Positions 19,816 to 26,881 of a stretch of DNA of 43,700 nucleotides are shown piece by piece. Both the position numbers and the translations under genes were made by a program. Every line of letters begins with the position of its first letter. The stretch's first letter is position 1. Location: positions 1 to 43,700 of the forward strand of contig CALHVP010000063.1 in the NCBI GenBank assembly GCA_938038975.1, written 5' to 3'. Source of the stretch: an uncultured Maribacter sp. GTDB taxonomy: Bacteria > Bacteroidota > Bacteroidia > Flavobacteriales > Flavobacteriaceae. The notes under the pieces are model-generated. The model made no database searches, was not told the DNA's origin, and was given only the letters and a program-made list of their open reading frames with translations.

Positions 19816-20343
19816 ATGCGAATACTAGGAATTGGAAGTAGAATAAACCACCCAGACCACGGAAAAGGGGTAGTAACGAACGTATCCTCAAAACAATATT
19901 GGGTCACCTTTATAGAAAATGGATTAGAAACTATAGAAATTAATGAAGATTACGAGGTCATTGAACATTTAGAAGATGATGTTGATACGGTTAGTTTTTT
20001 TGATATAGAAAGTTCACTTACTAAAATTTTAGAAAAGTGGAGTGATACGCATGAAAAAGTAGCTCTGGGAGATAAATGGAAAAACGGTAATCTCATCCTA
20101 GAACCTGGAGATACATCTGCAAATAAGGAAATACCTATTGACACGTTCTTTCATAAAATAGTTATGGTAAGAGACCTTATTAGGGTTATGGAACAAAAAA
20201 TTAACAGCAGTAAAAACTTAGATGATCAGGAGAAAATAGATTTACAACAATATATAACACGTATTTATGGAAGCTTAACTTCTTTCAATGTATTGTTTAA
20301 AAATAAAAATGACCACTTTGTAGGAGAACGTAGTGCTAACTAA
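19816..20343 (+). CDS. Conserved protein with HPDHGKGVV beta-barrel N-terminus
   Basis: A cytosolic protein of 175 residues with no signal. Residues 1-50 (IGSRINHPDHGKGVVTNVSSKQYWVTF) carry an H-x2-HG-x-G-V pattern like the small Tudor/KOW-like beta barrels of CarD and the UvrD C-terminal domain, where it contacts RNA polymerase or nucleic acid; that relation is inference from the motif. The rest is acidic and helical (LTKILEKWSDTHEKVALGDKWKNGN, then MVRDLIRVMEQKINSS). I recognise it as a conserved flavobacterial hypothetical. Its stop overlaps the foot of a strong terminator hairpin. Confidence 0.82.
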   Translation: MRILGIGSRINHPDHGKGVVTNVSSKQYWVTFIENGLETIEINEDYEVIEHLEDDVDTVSFFDIESSLTKILEKWSDTHEKVALGDKWKNGNLILEPGDTSANKEIPIDTFFHKIVMVRDLIRVMEQKINSSKNLDDQEKIDLQQYITRIYGSLTSFNVLFKNKNDHFVGERSAN

Positions 20344-20385
20344 AAAACTGGGGGTATGACACCATTGTCAAACCCCCAGTTTTTT
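20342..20385. terminator. Bidirectional intrinsic terminator
   Basis: AAAAAACTGGGGGT (20342-20355) pairs perfectly with ACCCCCAGTTTTTT (20372-20385), and the loop contains a further TGACA/TGTCA pair. A/T runs flank the GC-rich stem on both sides, so it can end transcripts of both the 19816 gene (plus) and the convergent 21057 gene (minus). Confidence 0.9.
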
Positions 20386-20403
20386 CTTAATAGTGTATAT
20401 TGC

Positions 20404-21057
20404 TTAATCTTCACCCAGCTCGGTTATCTTCTTTTCGTAGAGTTTTTTACTTTCTACCACTGCAACATTTAGTTCTTGCATAATACCATCTACGCGTCCT
20501 TCTATACTTTTCATTTGGTCGTTAATATTATCAAAAGAATTTAAAGCAGCAGCAACTTCCAAAGCTTTTACAACTTCAACTGCATCTCCATGAAGCAAAC
20601 GTAATTTATCTATAGCCTTAGAGGTGTTAGTTAATGTGGCATTATACTTGGTGCGTGCTTTTTTAATAGCACCGTTTAATGTATTTCTACTAGTCTCATC
20701 ACTTAGACTATTTGTTTGCGTTTCCATGGCATTAAAAAGGTTTGCAGCGTGCTCTTTTAAGTCTTCATATTCTTTATTCAACTTTTCTACACGCTTATTT
20801 ACCTTTTCCCAGTCTCCGTATACTTTAGCAAATTCTTTATCCTCGTTCTTCGTATCCTCTAATGCTGTTTTAAGCGCATTAAGGGTTTCTAATCCTTTAG
20901 TAACATTTTTGTTTGCAGTTTCTTTTTTCTTTTCAAAGGAGGATACCGTTGATTTAAATTTATCCTTTAAACGAATTAAATCTTCTGGACTTTTATCCTT
21001 CCAGCAGGATACTAGTAAAATTGCTACTAGAGATAAGGTTGTAATTCTTTTTAACAT
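20404..21057 (-). CDS. Coiled-coil lipoprotein of unknown function
   Basis: An exported lipoprotein of 217 residues with signal LSLVAILLVSC and Cys18 as lipid anchor. The mature chain is almost entirely charged helix with heptad-like patterns (VSSFEKKKETANKNVTKGLE, VNKRVEKLNKEYEDLKEH, INDQMKSIEGRVDGIMQELN), so long coiled coils are likely. I see no catalytic motif. Lpp-like or periplasmic spacer roles are possible but unsupported. It stands alone, with its own -7 box at 21080-21087 and a strong terminator behind it. Confidence 0.8.
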   Translation of the reverse strand: MLKRITTLSLVAILLVSCWKDKSPEDLIRLKDKFKSTVSSFEKKKETANKNVTKGLETLNALKTALEDTKNEDKEFAKVYGDWEKVNKRVEKLNKEYEDLKEHAANLFNAMETQTNSLSDETSRNTLNGAIKKARTKYNATLTNTSKAIDKLRLLHGDAVEVVKALEVAAALNSFDNINDQMKSIEGRVDGIMQELNVAVVESKKLYEKKITELGED

Positions 21058-21079
21058 GGTAGTGTGTTTTTTAGTGATA

Positions 21080-21087
21080 CAAAAATA
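21080..21087 (-). promoter_or_regulatory. Promoter -7 box for the coiled-coil lipoprotein gene
   Basis: TATTTTTG on the minus strand, a full match to TAnnTTTG, 22 bases before the ATG at 21057. No clear -33 element. Confidence 0.5.
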
Positions 21088-21271
21088 GACAATTACATTC
21101 TTTATGAAATTTAGACGAAACGCATTGTAAGTTATAGTTAGATTTTATCTCATAAATAGCAGCCTGTACTATGGAAGATATTTAAAATCCCAAAGCTTTG
21201 CGCCAAATGGTAATTGCCGATTTTAATACAATAATATTAGATAAACACTACTATTACAGTTAAAACAGAAA

Positions 21272-22078
21272 CTAACTTACCTTCTTTTCGCTTAAATATT
21301 TCCAATAGCGTTTAGGCACATGCTGGGTGTGTAGTTTTTTATTAATTCGTGATTTGATGTTTGTACTCTGAAAGTAATTATTCCACAATTGCTGATAATC
21401 ATATTCTTCACTTTTAAAAGCAGTATTCTCGTGTATACTATTGGCAAATGTATTTTGCAAATCTAGGTTCACAATCTCAACCGCTTCTAAGTTGAAATAG
21501 AGCCCGTAATTTCGTTTAGCATCATAAATAATCCACTGTTGATCTGCATAACGGGAACGAAAATGCTTCGAGACTAATGGGAGCACATTAAAATCTGGTT
21601 CTATAATGGCAAAATATACGTCATCCTTGGTCAATTGAAATCGTACGAAAGCTTCCATTCTATGTTTTTCCCTGCCTACTTTATGTGCCAGTTGATTAAT
21701 TTTAAGAATACAATCATCTGTAAAGTTTGATGTATTATTCTCAGTACACTGCATTAATTTCTGAATGTAGCAGTAGAGTAGTGGCTCAATTCCTTTTTGC
21801 TCGCTTAGAAAAGCAAAATATATATTTTTTATTGCTGTACTACTTCTATTTTTAACTCCATTCCAAACACGTTTAGCTTTTTCTAAGTTTGTAAATATAG
21901 TTTCTGTTTCTGTAAACAATCCATTTTGAACACTGGTATTTGGTTGAATATCGGCGTGGGACATTTTCTGTTCAAACCCAATAAAAACAGCGGTAAGAAA
22001 ACCATTAAAACTTCCATCGTATATGAACGTTCTTGATTTTGTTTCAAAACTCTTGTTTGTTTGTTCTAGTGTCTCCAT
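21272..22078 (-). CDS. TIGR03915/DUF4130-type putative DNA metabolism protein
   Basis: A protein of 268 residues that matches, from memory, the DUF4130 family (TIGR03915), whose members occur next to or fused with uracil-DNA glycosylase-like domains and next to the radical SAM protein found here. Visible hallmarks are FIYDGSFNGFLTAVFIGFEQK at the start, HRMEAFVRFQLTKDDVYFAIIEPDFNVLPLVSKHFRSRYADQQWIIYDAKRNYGLYF in several pieces across the middle, and the basic C-terminus LHTQHVPKRYWKYLSEK. It is the stand-alone form: no glycosylase domain is attached. The biochemical role is unproven. It is the last gene of the divergent repair operon. Confidence 0.88.
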   Translation of the reverse strand: METLEQTNKSFETKSRTFIYDGSFNGFLTAVFIGFEQKMSHADIQPNTSVQNGLFTETETIFTNLEKAKRVWNGVKNRSSTAIKNIYFAFLSEQKGIEPLLYCYIQKLMQCTENNTSNFTDDCILKINQLAHKVGREKHRMEAFVRFQLTKDDVYFAIIEPDFNVLPLVSKHFRSRYADQQWIIYDAKRNYGLYFNLEAVEIVNLDLQNTFANSIHENTAFKSEEYDYQQLWNNYFQSTNIKSRINKKLHTQHVPKRYWKYLSEKKVS

Positions 22079-22090
22079 AATTATTCGTTT

Positions 22091-22243
22091 TTAGAAATAA
22101 AACATCAATATTCTTTTCTTAAAAGTGACAGTATTCTTTTTAATTTTAGTTTTCCAAACAACAAACTGATAACCTGCTGTTAAAATGGCAGTTCTACTTT
22201 TCTCTACTAAACCGTGATTTTGCTGTGTTTGAATGGTATCCAT
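22091..22243 (-). CDS. Possible small protein (50 codons) in the repair operon
   Basis: An ATG-started ORF of 50 codons that sits between the radical SAM gene and the DUF4130 gene. The gaps are 17 bases to the upstream stop and 12 bases to the downstream start, the spacing expected of a real operon member. The product begins MDTIQTQQNHGLVEKS, has a hydrophobic stretch (ILTAGYQFVVW) and a strongly basic C-terminal half (KTKIKKNTVTFKKR). I do not recognise it. It could be a basic nucleic-acid-binding or membrane-associated accessory peptide, or untranslated spacer; the spacing is the main support. Confidence 0.45.
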   Translation of the reverse strand: MDTIQTQQNHGLVEKSRTAILTAGYQFVVWKTKIKKNTVTFKKRILMFYF

Positions 22244-22260
22244 TTTAACCCTTTAGTTAG

Positions 22261-23523
22261 TTAATTAAATAATGATAATTGACTGCTATACTGATTTCTA
22301 AATTTACCTGAAGAGGTTTTCAAAATCAAACCTTTTATCTGTTCTGCTTCTAAATCTTTTCGCTCCCAATCCTGCGAATCGCAAAGAATAAAATATTTAG
22401 CACGGTTTAGCGCAACGCCTATTTTCTTTAGATGCTCCCAATTTAGATTTCTAAACGTCCTTGCTTTTATAATTTTATGAACACTACGCATTCCAACCCC
22501 AGGAATTCTGGCTAACATTTGTCTGTCGCTGGTATTAATATTTACAGGAAATAGATTCAGATTTCTTAGGGCCCAACTTAGCTTAGGATCAACAGTAATA
22601 TCCAAATTTGGATGCGTATCATTGAGAAGTTCGTTTACAGAAAAACCATAAAAGCGCAATAACCAGTCGGTCTGGTACAATCTATTTTCTCTAAGCATTG
22701 GCACTTGTGTACCTATTGCTGGCAAACGACTATCATTGGCTACGGGAACATAACCAGAGTAATAAACTCGTTTCATGTTATATTTTTTATAGAAATGAGT
22801 AGCTGAATACATTATATCCTTGTCGGATTCTCCTGTTGCTCCAACAATCATCTGGGTACTCTGTCCTGCTGGAGCATATTTAGGTGTACTCCTTATAATT
22901 TTCTTTTCAGAGGTATATCTAATGATTTCATTCTTTACTTTAAACATGGGTTTTAAAAAGTCTTCATGCTTTTTATCTGGCGCTAGTAATTTAAGGCCGG
23001 AAATTGTAGGTATTTCTATATTCACAGATAAACGATCTGCGTATAATCCAGCCTCATACATTAATTCATCACTAGCTCCAGGGATTGATTTTAAATGTAT
23101 ATAACCATTAAAGTTCTCCTCTTCCCTTAGTTTTTTTGCAACAGCAATTAGCCGCTCCATCGTAAAATCTGGACTTTTAAATATTCCAGAACTTAAAAAA
23201 AGACCTTCTATGTAGTTTCTTCTGTAAAAGTTGATTGTAAGGTCTACTACCTCTTGTATCTTAAAGGCAGCTCTTTTTATATCATTACTTTTTCTAGTGA
23301 CACAATAAGCACAATCAAAAATGCAATGATTAGTTAATAGTATTTTCAATAGAGATACGCATCTACCGTCTTCTGTATAGCTATGACAAATTCCCATACC
23401 AGTACTATTACCCAACCCTTTATTTTTATTAGAACGATTACTACCACTACTAGAACATGAAACATCGTATTTAGCGGCATCTGCTAGAATATGTAGTTTT
23501 TCCTTAGTTCGTTCAAAATTCAT
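22261..23523 (-). CDS. Putative DNA repair/modification radical SAM protein (TIGR03916)
   Basis: A protein of 420 residues. CxxxCxxC at residues 67-74 (NHCIFDCAYCVTRK) binds the [4Fe-4S] cluster of a radical SAM enzyme; extra cysteines at 23, 46 and 55 are also present. A C-terminal helix-hairpin-helix segment (LARIPGVGMRSVHKII) should bind DNA. This combination matches TIGR03916, from memory a family linked to uracil-DNA glycosylase-like proteins and to DUF4130. The reaction is not established; a photoproduct-lyase-like repair is one inference. The frame is open to 23580, but that stretch is only the operator repeats, so the ATG at 23523 is chosen. It is the first gene of the operon that diverges from the S24 regulator. 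Confidence 0.93.
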   Translation of the reverse strand: MNFERTKEKLHILADAAKYDVSCSSSGSNRSNKNKGLGNSTGMGICHSYTEDGRCVSLLKILLTNHCIFDCAYCVTRKSNDIKRAAFKIQEVVDLTINFYRRNYIEGLFLSSGIFKSPDFTMERLIAVAKKLREEENFNGYIHLKSIPGASDELMYEAGLYADRLSVNIEIPTISGLKLLAPDKKHEDFLKPMFKVKNEIIRYTSEKKIIRSTPKYAPAGQSTQMIVGATGESDKDIMYSATHFYKKYNMKRVYYSGYVPVANDSRLPAIGTQVPMLRENRLYQTDWLLRFYGFSVNELLNDTHPNLDITVDPKLSWALRNLNLFPVNINTSDRQMLARIPGVGMRSVHKIIKARTFRNLNWEHLKKIGVALNRAKYFILCDSQDWERKDLEAEQIKGLILKTSSGKFRNQYSSQLSLFN

Positions 23524-23540
23524 AATCGTTGTATATATTC

Positions 23541-23548
23541 CAAATTTA
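23541..23548 (-). promoter_or_regulatory. Promoter -7 box of the repair operon
   Basis: TAAATTTG on the minus strand matches TAnnTTTG. Transcription would begin near 23535, about 12 bases before the ATG at 23523. The box touches the first operator copy, so a bound repressor would block it. Confidence 0.55.
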
Positions 23549-23603
23549 TGGAAATAATCCATATTATGGAAATAATCCAAATATATTTATGGATATAATC
23601 CAT
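23548..23603. promoter_or_regulatory. Three tandem 15-bp operator boxes
   Basis: Copies lie at 23548-23562 (ATGGAAATAATCCAT), 23566-23580 (ATGGAAATAATCCAA) and 23589-23603 (ATGGATATAATCCAT). The third is a perfect inverted repeat, ATGGAT-ATA-ATCCAT; the others differ from it at one or two positions. Starts are 18 and 23 bases apart. Dyad symmetry, copy number and position between a HTH/S24 regulator and its divergent operon make them the likely binding sites of that regulator, controlling both directions. Confidence 0.85.
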
Positions 23604-23609
23604 ATTACG

Positions 23610-23617
23610 TATATTTG
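23610..23617 (+). promoter_or_regulatory. Possible -7 box of the S24 regulator gene
   Basis: TATATTTG matches TAnnTTTG, and the third operator sits just upstream, where the spacer and -33 region would be. The G is only three bases from the ATG at 23621, so this promoter would give a leaderless message or one that starts inside the codon; the true promoter may be slightly different. Confidence 0.35.
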
Positions 23618-23620
23618 AGT

Positions 23621-24385
23621 ATGGAAAATGAATTGACTTTAAAGCGTTTTACAGAAATTCGGAGAGATTTAGGATTCACACAGGTAGAATTTGCTGCATT
23701 ATTAGGTGTATCTAATACTACTGCAGATATAGAACGTGGGCGCACTAAACTTTCTGGTAAGGTAGTTTCTGAACTTTTAAAACAATTCAAGATTAATCCT
23801 TTGTGGTTGTTTGGTGAAAGTGAGCAGCAATACCTGGAAACTTCCAACACAACTGTTATTCCTAAAGTAGTTACAGTAGACGCAGAACAGAATGAAAATA
23901 TGGTATTGGTAAATGCAAAAGCAGCTGCTGGATATCCGCAAAATATAGCTGATACAAGTTGGTATCAGCAACTACCAGCCTTTGATCTTCCAATTCCAGA
24001 ATTTAGAAATGCTACATACAGGGGTTTTCAAGTAGAAGGAGACAGTATGTTACCTAATTTACATCCTGGAGAATGGGTATTAGCGAGAGCTATTGAGCAT
24101 ATAGATCATGTGAGTGCTAATAAAATGTATGTAGTAGTATTACAGGATTCTATTATGGTAAAAAAAATAGAAAAGCGTCCTAATTCTAATAATGTTAGCT
24201 TGGTCTCTCTAAATGAAACCTATCCGCCTTACGATATTAAGCCATTTCAAATTCAAGAAATATGGGAAGTAAGTAGTAAAATAACATTTAATGTAGATGC
24301 AACTACAGATACTGGTTTACTTCGTCAGCTACAGGAGTCTATGGATGAACTAAAAAATCAGTTACAACATGTTAAAAAAGTATAA
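23621..24385 (+). CDS. LexA-like transcriptional regulator (HTH + peptidase S24)
   Basis: A repressor of 254 residues. The N-terminal HTH (about 8-57) has TQVEFAALLGVSNTTADIERG. The C-terminal domain is S24/LexA-like: the Ser nucleophile is Ser142 in VEGDSMLPNLHPGEWVLA, the general base Lys is at 181 or 182 in SIMVKKIEK, and a candidate Ala-Gly cleavage bond is at 103-104 (KAAAGY). All parts for RecA-stimulated self-cleavage are therefore present. It diverges from a radical SAM repair operon across three operator boxes, which supports a damage-responsive autorepressor. The ATG at 23621 is preferred to the TTG at 23615. The last residues form a short coiled coil (LLRQLQESMDELKNQLQ). Not a phage remnant: no phage genes are nearby. 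Confidence 0.92.
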   Translation: MENELTLKRFTEIRRDLGFTQVEFAALLGVSNTTADIERGRTKLSGKVVSELLKQFKINPLWLFGESEQQYLETSNTTVIPKVVTVDAEQNENMVLVNAKAAAGYPQNIADTSWYQQLPAFDLPIPEFRNATYRGFQVEGDSMLPNLHPGEWVLARAIEHIDHVSANKMYVVVLQDSIMVKKIEKRPNSNNVSLVSLNETYPPYDIKPFQIQEIWEVSSKITFNVDATTDTGLLRQLQESMDELKNQLQHVKKV

Positions 24386-24386
24386 T

Positions 24387-24818
24387 TTAAGAGTCCATTT
24401 TCTTAACATACAAACCACTATTCTTTAGGGTAAACCCAAGACTTTTATAAAGAGCTATTGCCGCAGTTCTATGATGACCACTAAAAAGGAGTACATCATC
24501 TAGTTTACATTCGGTAGCACGCAACAAAAGTAGCTCCATAAGCTTTCTGCCAATTCCTTTACCTCTGTGGTTGTTAGAAACCACAACATCTTCTATCATT
24601 CCTTTATGACCAGAAATTACGGTATACTTTGCCATCATAGCTATTCCAACTAGGCTATGCTCGACTATACATACAACTATTTCAATAGCTTCAGGTCTTT
24701 CTAAAATAATTTTTAAAGAGCGTTGCTTTAATTCTGAGTTAAGTTGTAGATATAACTCCGTTACCTGTGATTGTAAGTCCTGAGTTACATCATTTAATGA
24801 AAGTAGTTTTATTTGCAT
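24387..24818 (-). CDS. GNAT family N-acetyltransferase
   Basis: A small cytosolic acetyltransferase of 143 residues. Motif A is clear: GMIEDVVVSNNHRGKGIGRKLMELLLLRA, in which RGKGIG is the acetyl-CoA pyrophosphate loop. Motif B follows as DVLLFSGHHRTAAIALYKSLGF. The overall layout (IEDVVV, HRTAAIALYKSLGF) recalls glucosamine-6-phosphate acetyltransferase-like GNATs, but the substrate is not predictable. One base separates its stop from that of the convergent S24 regulator. Confidence 0.92.
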   Translation of the reverse strand: MQIKLLSLNDVTQDLQSQVTELYLQLNSELKQRSLKIILERPEAIEIVVCIVEHSLVGIAMMAKYTVISGHKGMIEDVVVSNNHRGKGIGRKLMELLLLRATECKLDDVLLFSGHHRTAAIALYKSLGFTLKNSGLYVKKMDS

Positions 24819-24909
24819 GCTTAAAAATATACTTTTTTACTGAATCACCGTTTCATTTCGGCTTGGTTTAAATACTGTATATTTAGCTTTAAGGTTTAAA
24901 AGATTCCAT

Positions 24910-25980
24910 ATGCGTAAAATGATATGTGTCATTATTATTCTCTTTAGTACCGTACTTCAGAGTCAGATAAAAAGAGACACCTTATTAGTTGGCTATACAC
25001 AAGCAGCTCCATTTCTAGTGCAAGATGGTGAGAATTTAGATGGTTTAAATATTTGGTTATGGGAGCAAGTAGCAAAGGACCTTAAGTTAAATTACAGGAT
25101 GGTTCCTATGCCTTTTCTAGATATGTTAGACTCCCTAAAGACGGGTGGTATAGATTTAAGTATTAACCCACTTACAATTACTAGTGAAAGAAGTAAGCAA
25201 ATGGAGTTTACTCATTCTTTTTTTGCTTCCAACGCTACAGCAGTTGTTGCTCGTGTCTCTTCTTTTGAAAAATTAGTCATTTTCTTGAAAGGTTTTTTTA
25301 ATATAAACTTTATACGAGGCTTATTACTTCTAGTATGTATTATTTTTTCATTTGGAATATTAGGCTGGTTTTTTGAACGAAAAGAAAATCCAGAAACGTT
25401 TAGGTACGGGGCAAGAGGTATTTGGGATGGTGTTTGGTGGTCTGCTGTAACCTTAACAACCGTAGGTTACGGGGATAAAGCACCTAAAACCAAAATGGGA
25501 AAAGTTTCCGCTTTGGTATTAATGTTTGGTGGATTATTGTTTATTTCTGGATTAACAGCAAGTATAGCATCTAGTCTTACAGTCAACCAACTTACAAATA
25601 ACCCAGAAGGCTTTAATGAATTTAAAGAACGGAAAGTGGGTACTATTCAAAAATCTGGTACTGAGGTATTTTTACAAGAACATTTTTTTAAAGATATTAA
25701 AACGTATTCCACTGTTGTAGATGGTCTTAAAGATGTGAAAAAAGGAAGAATTGAAGCTTTTTTGTATGATGAACCTATACTTAAATATAGAATTCAAAAA
25801 GACTCAAGTCTACATAGTTTAGAAATAATGCCCTTACAGTTTGATGTTCAGTTTTACGCATTTGCATTACCTAAAAGTCATACCTTATTGGAGCAACGGA
25901 TATCTCAGCAAATCTTAAATATTAAGGAAACAAAGGAATGGGAAATAGTGCTTATGGAATATGGGCTTAGCGAGCTCTAA
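24910..25980 (+). CDS. GluR0-type ligand-gated potassium channel
   Basis: A prokaryotic ionotropic glutamate-receptor-like channel of 356 residues. Order: signal peptide (1-18), S1 half of a periplasmic amino-acid-binding domain (about 24-115) with the ligand-carboxylate Arg94 in LTITSERSKQMEFT, membrane helix M1 (about 137-155), a re-entrant loop with the potassium filter TVGYGD (184-189), helix M2 (about 197-224), and the S2 half (about 235-345) with IEAFLYDEPILKY. This is the GluR0 architecture, which joins a solute-binding domain split by a KcsA-like pore. It should open for potassium upon amino-acid binding in the periplasm. The ligand is unknown. The last four bases overlap the convergent gene. 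Confidence 0.93.
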   Translation: MRKMICVIIILFSTVLQSQIKRDTLLVGYTQAAPFLVQDGENLDGLNIWLWEQVAKDLKLNYRMVPMPFLDMLDSLKTGGIDLSINPLTITSERSKQMEFTHSFFASNATAVVARVSSFEKLVIFLKGFFNINFIRGLLLLVCIIFSFGILGWFFERKENPETFRYGARGIWDGVWWSAVTLTTVGYGDKAPKTKMGKVSALVLMFGGLLFISGLTASIASSLTVNQLTNNPEGFNEFKERKVGTIQKSGTEVFLQEHFFKDIKTYSTVVDGLKDVKKGRIEAFLYDEPILKYRIQKDSSLHSLEIMPLQFDVQFYAFALPKSHTLLEQRISQQILNIKETKEWEIVLMEYGLSEL

Positions 25981-26684
25981 GGGTTATAAGCGCGTAGATC
26001 TCCCATCATTAATTTAACCGGTCCCAATTCATGTGATTTAGGTAAAAATGCACCACTTTCCATAACGGCCCAATCATCCCAAGTCGACTCTATACCACCG
26101 ATGGGTATAACATTCACCCACATTTTAAAACTTTTAGGAAAGCCGTTGGGTTGTAACATCCATAGATAGGAATCACCTGGCGTACTTCCACCTTGAGTGT
26201 AGGTAACTAAAAGTCCATCAGTTCCGTCAGGTAGCGGAACTATACTCCGTTGCACACCTGAGTCAAATACTTTGTACGGCGCAACTAACCAAAATGAATC
26301 ATTATTGAAATAATCCACAGCTTTTTCTATAATGGCCTCGCTTTCAATATCCATTAATCGTTCTCCCTTTTTAAAGGCCTTACTAGACCCAGTAGATATC
26401 AAGTCGAGGTTTACTAGATAATCATCCCAAGAAACTTCTACGGTACGCTTTTCTTTATCCCATTTAAAGTGATTTACATCACCTCGAAAAGACCATTCCA
26501 AAAATCGTGTTTCTTTAAACTTATCATAATTTAAGGTAGATAGCATCTTTTCAGCAAGAGTATCTGCATCTGCTCCTGATCTTCCTTCAGGTAGTTTTTC
26601 ATTATATACTGCATAGATTGTAATAAAGGCTATAATCAATAGAGCAACGAGTATCCCTAGTACTTTAAGTATTTTTCTAATCAT
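25977..26684 (-). CDS. Membrane-anchored protein of unknown function
   Basis: A protein of 235 residues with one N-terminal hydrophobic helix (about 7-27, VLGILVALLIIAFITIYAVY) and a soluble mainly beta domain outside the cytosol. Conserved-looking parts are EWSFRGDVNHFKWDKEKRTVEVSWDDY, SFWLVAPYKVFDSGVQRSIV and GIESTWDDWAVMESGAFLP, rich in Trp. I know similar Bacteroidota hypotheticals but no function. It overlaps the channel gene tail to tail by four bases and may be preceded by a tiny coupled ORF (26687-26776). Confidence 0.82.
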   Translation of the reverse strand: MIRKILKVLGILVALLIIAFITIYAVYNEKLPEGRSGADADTLAEKMLSTLNYDKFKETRFLEWSFRGDVNHFKWDKEKRTVEVSWDDYLVNLDLISTGSSKAFKKGERLMDIESEAIIEKAVDYFNNDSFWLVAPYKVFDSGVQRSIVPLPDGTDGLLVTYTQGGSTPGDSYLWMLQPNGFPKSFKMWVNVIPIGGIESTWDDWAVMESGAFLPKSHELGPVKLMMGDLRAYNP

Positions 26685-26686
26685 CT

Positions 26687-26776
26687 TTATATTCTATTTT
26701 GAAATTCAAATAGCATGTCATTTTCCTTATCCCGTTCAATTCTATAATTCACAGGTATGTCTTCTGCATGTTGCAT
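26687..26776 (-). CDS. Very short ORF upstream of the 26684 gene, doubtful
   Basis: An ATG-started ORF of 29 codons (begins MQHAEDIPVNYRIERD) whose stop lies two bases before the ATG at 26684. Such spacing could couple translation, or it may be a decayed gene end: the frame continues upstream for eight codons without a start before a stop. There is no recognised homology. Otherwise the 197-base gap down to the gamma-glutamyltransferase stop at 26882 shows nothing. Confidence 0.2.
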   Translation of the reverse strand: MQHAEDIPVNYRIERDKENDMLFEFQNRI

Positions 26777-26881
26777 TCTTTTTAGGTCAAAATAAAGGTC
26801 AGCCTAATTTCTTACGTCACTTTTTAAACTTAATCTGGACACCTGAGTTTGAATTTGATATTTGAGTTTGAACTTATTCTT

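Noticed and set aside
20624-21088. Long plus-strand open frame opposite the coiled-coil lipoprotein
   Set aside because: It is antisense to a gene with a signal peptide, lipobox, promoter and terminator; the open frame is a by-product of its codon composition.
21058-21271. Possible gene or RNA in the gap before the DUF4130 stop
   Set aside because: No open frame on either strand and no stable hairpin apart from the promoter box; I see nothing more there.
23524-23580. N-terminal extension of the radical SAM protein with a repeated MDYFH text
   Set aside because: The repeated residues are only the translation of the operator copies, and the stretch contains the likely promoter; the real start is the ATG at 23523.
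23548-23603. Short regularly spaced repeats as a possible CRISPR array
   Set aside because: Repeats are 15 bp, palindromic, three in number and only 3-8 bp apart; no spacer-sized intervals and no cas genes.
23621-24385. S24/HTH regulator as a sign of a prophage
   Set aside because: No integrase, structural, lysis or attachment-site features nearby; the divergent partner is a repair gene.
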